Positions 1 through 14,200 of a stretch of DNA of 64,000 nt are shown here, in pieces. Source of the DNA: Pegea sp. RAD2-039 (Eukaryota; Chordata; Thaliacea; Salpida; Salpidae); NCBI GenBank assembly GCA_034620365.1, contig JAQGEQ010000231.1, forward strand, positions 186,001 to 250,000, in the 5' to 3' direction. The notes beneath the pieces were generated by a model that saw only the letters and a program-made list of their open reading frames with translations, searched no databases and was not told where the DNA came from. The translations under genes and the position numbers were made by a program. How positions within the stretch are numbered: position 1 is the stretch's first letter; the number at the start of each line of letters is the position of its first letter.

Positions 1-3000
1 CATCAGTAAACTGGGGTTGTGGGACCCCTTCGGGTCTTCCTTCACCTGACTTGACCCCTGCAGACCACACACTTGGGGCCTGCCCCTTGCTATTGACTGC
101 CACTACTTGGTATTGGTACAAGACATCACATTCCAGTTGATCGTCTGCAGCATCAAGGATAATCGGAAGATCAGATGAAGATCTACTTACTAGTAAAGTG
201 GAGGCCGGATGTGTTGGCTACTAAATGCTCGCTGCTGATTGGTTGATTGGCGTCGCGACGTTTCAACTGATAGTGTGAGATCTTTCCATTTGGATTTAAA
301 GGAGGTTCCCAACTTACATCCAAGATTTGCTGCAAATTCAAATGTTGATCTCTGAATAATTTTAAGTTGATCTGAGACTTGATCAGGATATGGAAGAAGG
401 ACCACAGGTGGAGGTTGATTTGCAGGAGGAGAAGGAAGAGTGCGTTGAAGTTTGCGTTCACTCGATGTGCATCCTTCTAAGGTGCAAGTCTTCAGCCAGA
501 AGATATATTCGTGAAAAGATTTTAATCCTCGAACTTCGAACTCAAAAGTTCGACTTCCAAACTCCACTTGCTGCATCCGAGACACTTACAGATTTTGTTT
601 CAACTCAAAGATCACAAACTTTTAAAAGTTCAATTGCTGTCGACGACTTTACGGAGAGCGTGTAGTTGACGATGTTGCCGTTTGGATTACGAGGTGGATC
701 CCATTTAACACGAATCGATGACGATGATGTTGGCATAGTAACGGGTGCCATCAAACCAGCAGGTGCTGAAGGGTCGGTTGTTGCCATGGCGACTGAACTT
801 CTTGTCTTTCCTTTGCTGTTAAAGGCGGTGATGACGTAAGAGTAGCGAGAACCCGCTTCCAACTCGAAATCATGGAATCTGCAAGCCACTCAATCAAGTC
901 ACATGGCCGTGTGCATTCGAGCGTGACCTGGTGACGTCACCATCGTTGACATATATTAGTTGATCGTTGCGATGAACTTCGTAGCGTTCGATGATTCCAT
1001 TTGCTTTAACCGGTTCTTGCCAGATAATCTGTAGATTTTGATGACGTCACACATGCGATTGAAATATGCGTCATACTTCGATAGAGTTGGGACTAGTGAC
1101 GTGTAGCTCTGGTGCTCTCATCTCTTCTGGATCAGAAGGTAATGTTTGAACACTTGAGGGCAGGCTTCTTCGACATCCACTCACGCTACAAGCTTCGATT
1201 GAAGTTTTATAGGTTCTAAAAAGATGCGGATGAAGACGTTTTGTGTTTTATATATTCATCCGCTCACTTAAAAGACTCCAACCCATCGACAATTGTCGTG
1301 TGGTCCAAGCCCTCGTACCTCACATCATCATTTATATAGAAACGGAAGTTGGAAACTTGTCCATTTGATAAACGAGGTTTATCCCATCTCGCTTCAATTG
1401 AAGAAGAATCCAAAGCAACTGAAGAAGATATAGATCTTCATGTATAATATCGAGATCTTCATCTTACATACCAACTCTTGGAGCATTGATGAAGAGTGGG
1501 ACTTCTTCATATGTCCGTTCAGAAGTTGCTTCACTTGTCTCACAACCACCAGATGTACAAGCCGTCAATTGGTAGGAATAAACTGTAAAAGGCTGGACAA
1601 ATGGACAGTTTAAATGTGGCCTAGTCTAACATGGTCCTTACCAATAGTCCCTGGTCCACATAACGAAATTGAGAGGTCGGAAAACTGAGAGGTTCTGATT
1701 GATTCTGCTGAAGTTTGAAAGTTTGTAGAATTCCGTTTAATTGCTCAGGAAGTTTCCATGTTACAACCAGCTTTGTTGGATTCTTATCTTCTGGATGAAG
1801 GACTTTAGGAGGATGTAGACCACTTGGTGATGCTTGGTGTGTCTCAGTAGCAACCCAATCGCTTTCTACAGACCTGTAGCATAGACATGACTACTTGAAA
1901 CATGGACATATGACGTCACAAACCCTGCTCGAGTCGTAGTTCGAATTTTGTAATTGTATCTCGTGAAAGGTCTTAAATCAACATCAGTGAAGTTGTAAGT
2001 TGTCTCTGTAGGATCTAATATCTCGCAGATGATGTCGCCGATGTCAGATCTTTCTAAGGAGTTTTTGTCGGGACTCCTTTTTGCATCACTTTCGATTGAA
2101 CGTTCGATTCTCGGCTTAAAGATCTTTAAAAAAGAATCCTGAAAGACATTCGTGGAAGAACATCAGAATTCACCTGCGTCTGAGGAACAATTCTACGAAT
2201 CACTTGGTAACTGACAATTTTGCCGTTGGCACGCAATGGACTCGTCCACGTGACCAGAATGGCGGTAGCGTTACTAAACTGAATAATAGGCGTGGGTTGA
2301 ACCTCTGGTGCAGTTTCAGCTGTCCATAAGGACATTGGTTGTGATCTAGTACACAAATTAGGACCAGTACACGCTTCCAGTATCAACTGATACTCGGAGT
2401 TAGGAGTCAGTCGTCTGAAGAGGAATTGACGAGAGGAACCTGAGAAGATCGGATCTTCAAATCCAACTTCATACAAGTTGTAGTTGTCCACCTGTCAAAG
2501 TGGTCATCAGTTGTTGACAACTATCTCCTTGGTCACAAACTTTTCCATTTGGGACTGCTGGTTCATCCCATGACAGAAGAAGAGATCTTCCATCAGATAT
2601 CTTCACAGAATTGATACTAGCCACCTCACTAGGTGGCGCTGAGTGTGTTGTGACTCGTGTCCAATCACTGTGGCCCTCTAAACCACGTCTGTTGCGGGCC
2701 ACAATCCGTACTTGATAGCTTGAGAATGGTTGTAAACCACTAAAGACCACCTGGGTGATGTTTGAGTCCACTGTCATGGCAGTGTGAACCACAGTTTGGA
2801 CAGTTGGGTCTGACATATCAACCCGTTGGTATTCGACTCTGTAAATGACGTCACGTAATTCTTTGAAACGCGATTTTGATCACCAGCCCACCAACCTGTA
2901 GCTAGTCACAATACCATTTGGTGTTTTTGGTGCGGACCACTTAACCATAACTGAAAAAGCGGACTTGGCTTCAGCAATTGGTTCAGGCAATTCTTCTGGA

Positions 3001-5200
3001 ACACCTTCAAGTGTTGTGACGTCACTCCAGGGCGACTGGGTCGTGTCCACTTCATTCTCGACAACGATGCAATACTGGTATGATGTATAGGGCCGCAACT
3101 CGATGTCATTGTCCATGTAAGTCCGGGTCATTTGGTCACCTTGATAAATCAGTTTCTCAAAAAAAGCTTCACGTCGAAGGACTTCGAATCCACGAATTAC
3201 ACCGTTAGGAGCTGATGGAAGATCCCAAGTGATCCGGATGCTTTTGGGACCCTCTGCTTCTAATTTCGGAGGTAATTGACCTCTTGGAGCTTCAGGAAGA
3301 GTCTTTGTTGATTTAGCATCACCAACATTGCATCCAACATCAACTAGCTCTTCTTTAAGACATGATCCTACTCTGATTTTGTATGAAGTGAATGGATCTA
3401 GATCTACCACTTCCGTTTCCGTTGCATCTTCAACTTGCAACACTCTCAGCAGTGTGACGTCATCACTTACTGATCTTCGCCGTCTTTGGGAGCTTGGGAG
3501 ATTGATCTGGGAGGTTGGGATGCTTTTACGGATGTAAACGTTGAAGGTGATATCACTGAGGTTGTAATTAAGAAGTGCTATCTCCCAGGTGACTCTCAAA
3601 GAGGTAGAAGTAAGGATGTTGATGCTGAGAGAAGTTGGAGATGATACAGGGAAAGATGTAGGCATGATGACGTCATGCGTCTCGCTCTTTCCCGTTCCAG
3701 CTGAATTGAGAGCCATCAGCTGATAGCTGATTTTCTTCCCAGATTGTTCCTCTTCAAATAAGTCCAAGTACTCAAAATGATCTCCGTGAAGAACTTTGAT
3801 CAGCTCCCATGGTTCCTAAGATCAACATAAATGATTGTGTCCTGGATGTAGATTAGAAACTCACATAAACTCCAGAAGTTGTTGAATTGAGATCAAGAAT
3901 TTTGCGAAGCAGTCTACAAGAGCTAATCTTAATGAGAAAGATCTCGAAGTGATGACGTCACCTGTATTCAGTTATTTCCCCATTTGGAGCACTTGGCTGC
4001 TTCCAGAAAACTTCTACTGACGTCATATTGATGATCAGTGCCTCTGGTAGCTCCCAAACGCCCTCTGGCGGTGACTCTGCAGTTTTTACTGAGACCTTCA
4101 AACATAAATTATTCTCTTCATAAAATTCATGAAATTAAAGTACGTCAAAGTCAGCTTACGCCAACTACGACTTCAAGTCAACTTTAAAAGGAAATTTTTG
4201 AGGATAATTCAAAAGAGATAGAAGAGATTACAAAAGATAACTGAGAAAGACTTACTTTTTCGCTACTTGTACATCCAACTGAAGTACAAGCTGTGACGAT
4301 GTAGCTATGTTCAGAAAACGCCCTCAAGTGGTTATGTGTAAAACTTAGATCATCCTTCGTTAGATCAGTGCTTGGATGAACTTCATTAATAATTTCATCC
4401 GTGATTGTATCATTGATAATGTAGCTGAAATTAAATCTCAGAAATTCTACCGCTAGATGTCGTAGCTGAATTACCTTTTAATTAACCCATTTGATCTTGG
4501 AGGAGGCCTCCAAGTAATAAGAACTGTTGTTGAATTGAGGACCACTACTGACGGTGCGTTGATATATTCAGGGACACCCTGGGTACTAGTTGCAAATACT
4601 GGGTCAGATGTACCACATCCAGCGTTGGTGCAAGCCTGATATAAAGTTTAAAAAAAATCGAAATACGAAATTATGTAAACACATGACGAAGTCACCTTCA
4701 GAACATATTCATATCTTCGGTAGGATAAAATATCAAATGAATCAGTGTGAACATAAGCTATTCCACTCCACAATTCAAGTCCGTCACGCAACAGGGAGTA
4801 GCGAGTGATTATACCTGAGGTGAAGTCAGTTTATAGAAAATAAACATTAAACATTTAGCAGCTCTAAAAGTAGTTGACTGACCGTTGGGCTTTTTTGGGC
4901 TTTTCCATCTAAGAGTGATTGTGTTTCGATCTTCTGAAGACCAAGTAGGAGCAGGGAGATCTTGGGGAGCTGATTGAGGAGTTGTGAGGTTAATTGGAGG
5001 ACTTTCACCTATACCAGCGCGATTTTCAGCCATCATTTTGTACTGATAATTTGTGTAAGATTCGACATTTGAATCTAATTGTTATGAAAGTTTCAAAAAA
5101 AAAGTTGTTGAAAACGATTAGTAGGTCACCTAGGTAACTGAAAACCTCAGCAGGGCCAGAAAAAATGGTTATGTAAGCTGTGGGACAAATATCATCAGAA
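1..5200 (-). CDS. USH2A: Usherin distal FN3 array, cut by the window edge
   Basis: About a dozen FN3 domains in small exons. Core strands seen are TITLRWKSPKKPNG (4,900), TVLITWRPPPRSNG (4,520), SVEVFWKQPSAPNGE (4,000), SLRVTWEIALLN (3,580), SIRITWDLPSAPNG (3,220), SVMVKWSAPKTPNG (2,940), SLLLSWDEPAVPNGK (2,560), AILVTWTSPLRANG (2,240), LVVTWKLPEQLNG (1,750), SIEARWDKPRLSNG (1,390) and SIRVKWDPPRNPNG (700). Strand-F motifs include EACTGPNLC and VGSCLKEE. The exon at 2,880-3,767 carries about three domains without an intron. The gene continues to the left of position 1. Confidence 0.87.
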
Positions 5201-8200
5201 TCAGGGGCTTTTGTAGCTTTTGGAATTGTTTGGAAACATTCGAAGTTTTCTCGATCAAAGTCACATCTATAAAAGTGAAAGTTAAAAAGAAGTCATCAAA
5301 TAAATAACAAGTTTACCGATCACACGCCGCGAACATCGATTCCATCAACGAGCAAACTTGTCCTTTTCCACATTCATCAGGAAATTTATCATCATTTAGT
5401 TGATGTGTTGCCATGTCACCACAAACTTGTCGTGTGGGGTCAAACCCCACGTTGTTGCAGCAAGATAAGTGTTCAGCAACTAGTTCAGTAGAGCAACATT
5501 TTTGGTGTTCATTAGAAGAGCTTCTCAAGTGTGCCTAAAACATCATTTTATTGTTCATCTCTTTGAAATGTCTCTTTATTGCATAACAAATCAGTTTCAC
5601 TTTTGAACTAGCTGCTCAAGTGACTTCAAATACTTTCATGACATCAATAAAGTTTTTACAATGGAATGTTTACTTTAGAGAGATTTCTTTTGCTGTCAAT
5701 ACAGCAAATTGTGGAATTGTTTGGAAGATATTGAAGTCCACAACAACTATAATCATCAGATTTGTCAAAAATAGTCCCAGTCTTTTCATCGCCACAGCAA
5801 ACCTGGTCCGGGCTGGCTAACTATAAAAATATTTCAGCTTAAATTATAATTGTAAAATGTAGACCATCAAAAGACCTAAGATTGAAAATATAAATTGATA
5901 AATACTGAATGCTGTTTGTGCTTTAATATATACTATATTACTATATTTATCTAATATATATTACTACATCAAGTAATTTGTTAGGGTCTGTGACTGTAAG
6001 ACACACAAGATGCTATCATATGATTCAGAATAGTACACACCAGTGTCTTCAACAAGATATTTTTCAAAGGTTTTCCATCAATAAACAGAGGATTTTTAGA
6101 GGTCAAGTTATCGAAAAGGTTCAAAAGTTTTATTTCCAAAATTTGTATCAGATTTATAATGAGCCTTACTAATATGTAGTCCACAGCACATTTTATAATA
6201 AAGAGATGTCAAAAGTTTATCAAAAGTAATAATTTTAAAATTAGTACGCATAGAAATAAAATTAAAAATATTGAACTTCTATTTTTTTACATTCTTTAAT
6301 AAATATAATTCAGTTTAATATTTTCTTGTAAAATTTGTTACAAAAAATGTTTAGAGCTTCTTTACTTTTAGATGCATTTTACTAATTGCAGCAACTAATC
6401 AATCAACCAATTCAGTAACCAACTAATCTGCCACAAAAGCCGCCAGCTAATTTGCTAATCATTCAACTTATCAATCATTTTAACAGTCAATCATTTAAAC
6501 TGTTTTGTAAACTTTCTGACGTTCAACACCCTACTTGATTGGGGCCACGTGTTTTTGACATAAATTTCAATGAAAGTTATTAAGTTGACTTTGCTACAAA
6601 CAGATTGCAGATTCGCTAATACCAAATTTTCAACATATTTTTTTTCAAGGTTGGAAAAAGGCCATAAAATAAGTTTAAATAAATTACTAACATTAAAATG
6701 ATTTAATGAAGTCAACCAGTAGCTTTCATTTATCTCATATTAACTATCTATTTTATAAGAAGTAATTAGCAAGTACCTCATCTCCGCAACATATTTGATC
6801 ATAACCATCATGAAGTCGATCATCACAACAAATTTGAAATCCATTATTGAAATATGGAATTCCTCCACAACATGAATCACCAGCTCCAACAGAAATCCTA
6901 TCTTCATGAGGATCACGACAACAAACTTCTTGATCTTTCACCTGATGACTTGATGATCATTTTTCAAGATGTCTTGATGAGTCAATCACCTTCAGATATT
7001 TCCCATTACAGCATTGATGGTCATTTCGATATTCATGGAAAGTTGTTCCACAACAAACATCACTACTTCGCCTTCGTGTGTTAACGTAATTGTCCTCACA
7101 ACATTCTTTACTGCTATCGACTTCGTATAGAGACCGTCCACAACAAATCTGCAACAGTGGATCGATTGACAAGTGGTTGATGGACAGGTGGACCTACTTT
7201 TTTGGTTGGATTGTAGCAGTTTGAACCGCAAACATCTTCATCTCGCTTGCATTTCAGATATGAGCACAATTTGGCTTGATTCGAAAAATCCCTGAAAGTT
7301 AAAACATGGAATTTTAATCTTAACATCAAATGAGCGTTTCTCCTCTCTCGCGCGCCCTTCTTACCATTTCATCTTTTTCTTTTTTCCACTTTTAAAAAGC
7401 ATGAAAACAAAAAATTAAAAGCAACAACAAGATCACAGGATCGTGTCTCACCTATTCTCACATCTTTTCATTTCTCTCTTCATTATTCGAAATCCTTTTA
7501 AAATCCCATTTGCCTTGACAGGAGTCTCCCAACTTATTTCTACTTCTCGTAATCCTTTCATCTGCAAACAAGAAAAAGTGATGACGTCATAACTAATCAC
7601 CACCAACCTTCACAACTGGAGGCGAGATCCCAGCTGGGGTAGATTCGAGGGTCGTCGCGCGCGTAATGTTGCTATGGGAACACGCAAACACGGTACAAGC
7701 CTCAAGCACGATTGAATATACAAAGTAAGGTCGTAAGTCATCAATGACGTAAGACCCTACGTCACTTAACTGCGTCTCAATGCGTTTGTTGTCATTGACA
7801 ACTAAATTATAGGACACAATCTGCCCATTGGGTTGGTCTGGGGCCAACCAGCTGACCCGTAGTTGAGTAGGACTCAAAGGGTATACAACTGGAGGCTGGA
7901 CTCCAAGCGGGGCTGAAAAAGGATTTTTAGAAATTTGAGACACTCGATGACGTCATCAATCGTTACCTCCGTCATCAGTAGTAGCAGTGACAGATGATGA
8001 CGTCACTACATGAGCGCCATTATCAGTAAGTAATGTAAAAGAGTAGCGGGTGCTGGGATGAAGCTCGTTACAGCGCCAAGACGTCACTTCCGGCCCAAAA
8101 TCGCGACTTCCGTGATGAGGCTTAACTTCTGGTTGAGAAGAGGTCGAGTTGTAGACAACTGTGAACGAATGAACGCGACCCTACGTCGAAACGTTCAATG

Positions 8201-11200
8201 AGAACCATGTTTAAAAAAGTCACGTGGTATTTACTTGAAGTTCTTCAACTGAGGGGATTTCCCACCACAGCAACACAGCTGTGTGGTTGTGTTCAGCCAC
8301 CATCAGGTTACCATTCGACTTAGGGAGCCCTGCATGTGTCGTCACTACCGTACCATTGCTGGTCAACGATCCTGGACAGTAGAACCAATGTTAGATTGGT
8401 CCACGACCATTTGTAAAACTTACCAATTGTGTTGAAGACTGAAACGTGATATTGACACGTGGTAAAACGCGATAAGGAGCGATCTTCAAAGTTCAAATCG
8501 ACTCCTGAGTAGATTAATGATGAGATGTTGATCATTAAGGAGTCTAAGAGCGGCTGGGAGACGATGACCCGACTTAATTCGTATCTGATGTCTGTGAGAA
8601 GTGATCTTAATGATTTGATTGATGGACTTGGTCCGTACCTGGTCCATTTGGGTATGTAGGAGGTTTCCATTGGATGCTAATGATGTTTTCACTAATTGAG
8701 GAACAAACTGGAGGTTCAAGATCTTGTGGAACGTCTGGAAATATTCTTTTATGTGTAGAAGGACTCTCTGTGCATCCTCCAGAGGTACATCCAGTGATTC
8801 TAAACTAAAAATCAAAATTCTATTGTTAATCTGATATCTGAACAAAAAATCGATAAAAGTTGTAAAAAAAATCAAAATTTATAAAAAGTAGAAAAAGAAA
8901 ATGAAATGACAATCATCGACCTATGACAGACTTCATCCCCTAAATCTTCTCTAATCTTTTAATCCTCTTCAAAACAAAGTTATATCCTGTCTGTGTCTAA
9001 CACTCTAAGATCAGCTTACATGTGATCATGTTAAGCAGGAAGCTTGCTAATATCCGTTAAATAGAGATTAGTGAATGATAGCCTCTTCAGAGGGATCTAG
9101 TCCAGATTAAATCACTAAAAGTAAATATTTGAAGACACTTCATGTGAAGCTAGCTGTGATTGGCTGATCAAAGTTGATTTGCTTCTATTGCTGTCAATTG
9201 CAAACTAGTCGCCACGTGGGGAATCACCTGGTAGTCGGTGTATGGAATGAGACCAGTGACGTTAAACTCGCGACTTGTGACGTCATCGACGATCACTTTT
9301 GGGTCTGGACAAGAAATCTCGAAGCGTGTGATTGGTCCATTTGTTTGTTGTGGATCCGACCAGGAAACCTGGACACTAGTTGACGATAGGACTATAACAC
9401 GGGGGGCAAAAATTCCACTTGGTCCTAAGATCAATAATTAGACGTTGTGATCGGTGAACAGGTCACTTACTCCCGGCCCTGGTCCGCACAGTTGACCACT
9501 CGCTGGTGGTTGCAGCGCCACCGAGTGTCGAGCTGATGACGCGATATTCGTAGAGTTTAAAAGGATCAAGATCTTCATCCAGAAATCGAAGAGACTGAGA
9601 AGGAACAAAGGCTCCCAGGAAGATTGGATCCCTTAGATAAATAAGATGATTATTAGGATCGAGAAGACGTGACATCACTGACGTATCGTTTCCCGAACGT
9701 CTTTCAACGATGTAATTGTCAAGGACGCCATTAGACTTCCGCGGAGGTTTCCAACGGATGAAAGCTGAGGTTGGAGAATCAGATCTTACTTGAGGAGCGA
9801 GAAGTCCCTGGAAGAGGAAGATGCAAATGATGAAATCAAGTAGAGGGACCTACTTCCGGTAAAGAAGGTAAAGTAGTGACGTCATCACTTCGCAGGCTCA
9901 TCCGACAACCAACTGAGGTGCAGGCCTCAATTCTGTAACGTCACGGACTAATGACGTGAACAGTTTGTCAGTAAAGTTTCTAACCGAAAATTGTAAGTAG
10001 TGAAAGGTTGCAGGTCAGAGATGAGTTGTTCGGTGACGTTACCGGCCACTTTTGTGGTCACATGGTCATCTTGCCAGATCAAATAGTGGACCACAACTCC
10101 ATTGGGCTCAGAAGGAGGTTCCCAGGTCACTCGGACTGTCCATGGGTCTACATTAAAGGTAATAGGCGCGTCCACTGAGCTGTTGATGGACAGATTAGTG
10201 GACAAATAGACAAATTAAAGTCATGGGTCACTTGGGAGAGGTTGGTTGTGTATAAGTAGAGGCCCAACCGCTAGATGTGGTCCCGTATGGGTTTGATGCC
10301 AGCAATTGAAACTCATACTCTTTATATGGAAGCAACCCTGCGCGATTGACCGATGACGTCATATTGAGCTACGAAACCAACTCACCAGTCATATTAAAGC
10401 TCATTTGACGAGTTGCCGACGCGAACAGCTTCGATTCAATTTCCGGAGGAGAAATTGGTCGAAATTGAAGTTGGAACAGCGAGTTACCAGGTGCGTTGTT
10501 GCGGCCCACATCGCACCATGAAACCAGGATTGATGTTGGTGAAGTCGACAGCAGTTGTGGGTCAGGGACACCGTCTGGTTGTCCAGGTGGCATTGCGATA
10601 CTTCTCATGTTGCTGGTTACATGACCAGCGGTGTTAGATGCATTGACCTGGACTTACCACTTTAGCCAGTGGTCCTCGACCTGATAAATAGTTACCTTGA
10701 CAATATAGTCAGTGAAGGGCAGCAACCCGTCAACAGTGACCCATTCATGTGTGATATTTGTGGTCAGCAAGTCACGTGACGTCCTCGTCGTCGTCCAGTA
10801 ATCACTGTCCACGTAAAACAGTCCACTGCAGATCACGTGATAGCTCAAGAGCCCATTTTCGTGAAAAGGACTAGTCCACTTGGCTTCAATAGTCCGTGGA
10901 CCTAAGACAGTCACGTCTAGTTCAACTTCACCCTCTGGGGCAGCTTCTTGGGTGCGGGACACAACTAGTGGACTAGATGAACAACCAGCAGCTGTACAAG
11001 CAGTCAAGCGGAACTCATGACGACTGTATGGTCGCATCTGGGTCACGTGAGTAGATCCGGGTTGTGACGAGTTGTGTATGACGTCATCATTTCGCTCGAG
11101 TGAGTAAGACGTGATTACTCCGTTTGGAAGAGATGGAGCACTCCAAGACACATCGAAGGAATAGGGATCAGGTGAAGTGATGTTGGGAGCTGAGACTTGA

Positions 11201-14200
11201 TCAGGGATACTTTCTAAAGTTCTACAAGGAGTTGGGTTGCTTTTAGTGCATCCTCCTCCGGTACAAGCCGCTAGAATCACGTGATAAAGAGTCCCTGCTA
11301 TTAATCCGTCCACTTCACAGCTCAATTGGGGGTCTTTATTGTCGTAAACCAATTTTTCTTCATCTGCGTTCTCATCTTTCAAGAAGATTTGATATCTTTG
11401 AAAAACTCCGTTCAAAATAGCTGGCTCTAACCACCTCAACTCTACCGAATGTGGTCCTTTAACGGTAACCATGGGTTGGTCCACATAACCAGGCGGCAAT
11501 TGTCCAGACAAGATAGTCACAGCCTCACTAAAGTTACAGCCCACAGTAGTACAAGCCTCTAACTTCAAGGTCTGGGTCGTAAAGATAGCAAGGTTCTTAA
11601 TTGTGAAATTCTTATCTAATCCTGAATAAACTTTTGTTCCATTTAAATACAAAGTATAATTAACGAGCTGTCCGTTTGGTTTTTGAGGTTCTTCCCATTT
11701 AGCTGTCATCTCATGAGGCAGTACATCAGCGTCGGGTGCTTCTACAACTTCTGGTCCTTCCTCAGGGGTAGTGAAGTGAAGAGCACCGGCACTAACCCCA
11801 CATCCTGCTCTAGTACAAGCTTCTAACTTCACTTGGTAGCTGTTGTAGGGTACTAAGGGCTGAAGAGACCCGCTATAAACATCTCCATCAAATGTTTGGT
11901 TTGCTTGGATGTCACCAGTTGAATCTGTAATCATATATCTGAAAAACCTTCTAGAAAGTCTTCCGACTTACTGATGATGATGAGTGTAAAGTTATTGATG
12001 ACTCCACAAGATTGAATCGGATCTTTCCATTTTACTTCTACTTCCCATCCATTGATAAATACCTCATCAAAAGGAGCAGCGACTTTCTGGGGCACCCCTT
12101 CCCCACTTCTCACCGCAACCCAATCGCTTTCTGCGTAACCTCCATTGTTAAAGCTAGAAATCTGTAGAATTAAGTGAGATGAGATCTCTAGATGAAGATT
12201 TTCAGAACAAACTTTGTAAAGAGATCTTGTGAAAGATTGCTTTTTAGCATCAGTGAAGTTCTTCTCAGACCCCTCATACACCAGATCATCTGATGACGTC
12301 ACACACTCGTCCTCATGATCTCCACTAGAGTCTTCTTCATCCGAATATCTTTGATTTTTCGGACATCCATCAAGATCAACGAGATTAGATCTTCTGACAT
12401 TTTGGATCAAATCAAAATCTTTGTCATCAACTGAAAAAAGCCGGATGCATCCTCCGAAAGATGAAGAGTGATTTTGGATTGAGATCGGAAGTTTTGAGAT
12501 GTTTGGAAATCCTCCGAGATAGAGTTGGCCCGAAAGATCAAATAAAGCAGAATTATGATTAGGAAGAGGATGTTGGGAAGATTTTTGATCATCGAGAGAG
12601 ATCTGAAGAAATCCTCCAGAACTAGAGATTATTAATTGATGCCAATCTCCATCACAAAGATTCGATTGCGTCTTCATCTCTATTTCTTGAATTGTGTCTT
12701 TAGAGGAAGATACAAAAGATCTGGAAAATCATAAAAATGAAGTTTTGAAACGTGCAATTGATGAAGTGATTACCTGACCACATCCTGGTCGTAACTGGCC
12801 ACAATTAGCTGGTTCACACTTGTACCAGTGGTCACAAAAAACAATCCAGAATCGAAATCAGTCCGAAATTGAAGTTGCACACTCCAAGAGTCCCATCTTA
12901 AATTACCCAAATTTCTATCCATTTCTAAGAAACCTTTGCCCAAAAAGTGAGCCGCAGGTCGCCATAAATCTTGCGGACAACCATGCCACCCTGGATAAGC
13001 CCGATGCGATGTCTCATAGGTGTCCCAGTCCACATCAGTCCAATTACCAAGCCCCCCACTTTGATGTTGAACACGAAAACGTTTTAAACAACCCACCCAT
13101 GGTTGATTGATCACTACCAGGTTGCCATGGTCACCAGGACGTGAAATGTTGTAGTCAGGCGGAAGTCCACCAATAAAGACTCCGTCATTGACACCGATGA
13201 CGCTATTTGTCGATTGATTAGAGCTTACATGACCTTCACCTGTGTATACGTCATCAACTTCGATGAAGCCGCGACGATCGAAGCGTTTCGCTTCCAGTCG
13301 ATGCCAATGACCATCATGGTAAGTACGCGCGTTGTCATTTTCCGTAGTTACCGCTGTTGGCTGATTCTGTGGGTCGAATAGAAACCATGGACGACCGTGA
13401 CGTAATTGCAGCGCGATGAATTCTTGTCGTATCCCTCCAGAAGACACAGGTGATCCCGCAAATAGGATCAGACCATCAGGATTAAAAGTTCGGAAGTGGA
13501 TAGTGATTCCGGTGAAGGAAGCATCGCGCGGTAATACGTCATTGGGGAATCGAATGAAACTGTAGCCAGGGAAACGAACCCCAGATATCATTTCGACCGG
13601 TGGACTACAAAAAGATACAGTGGACCGTTCTAATCGGTAATCTGGGTCTGGACCATTGGTCAGTAATGGCATGAACCAGTTAAGCGATATAGAGTTGTTA
13701 CTGCGACCTACTTGGACCACATCTGTTTGACCAGTTGGTGCTGTGACAAATAAGTTCAATCAACAAATCGGTCACTAGAAGTGCACAAGAGCAATCTTGT
13801 AAAATTGTTGATTAAATTAAGTTTGAAATAAAAATCAGTAAAATAGTTGGAACATGAATTTGCAAAATCTTTTTATGAGTTTTGATTTGGTGGTGACTTA
13901 CCCGCAGCAAGTGTTGAAGTATTTGAAGAATTGCTCAGAACACAACCAATAGTGTTACAAACTCGAATTTTAAAACTATATTCAGTAAAAGGATCGAACC
14001 CTTGGGCTACAAAGCTTGTTACATCTTCATCTCCAGAATAAATCACCTAACAAAGTCTTTGTCAGCATCATTAAGTGATTTATTGATCTTACTTTATCCT
14101 CCAATTCAGGAGCAAATGGGTTTGTCAAAGAATTATTCTGGGCCAGAACAATCTGATACATAGTCACGTGACCAGCAAGTTCTTTTACAGGGTCCGGAGC

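Noticed and set aside
6491-6715. A 74-residue minus-strand open frame as a separate gene
   Set aside because: It lies within an usherin intron and has low complexity and no recognisable motif.
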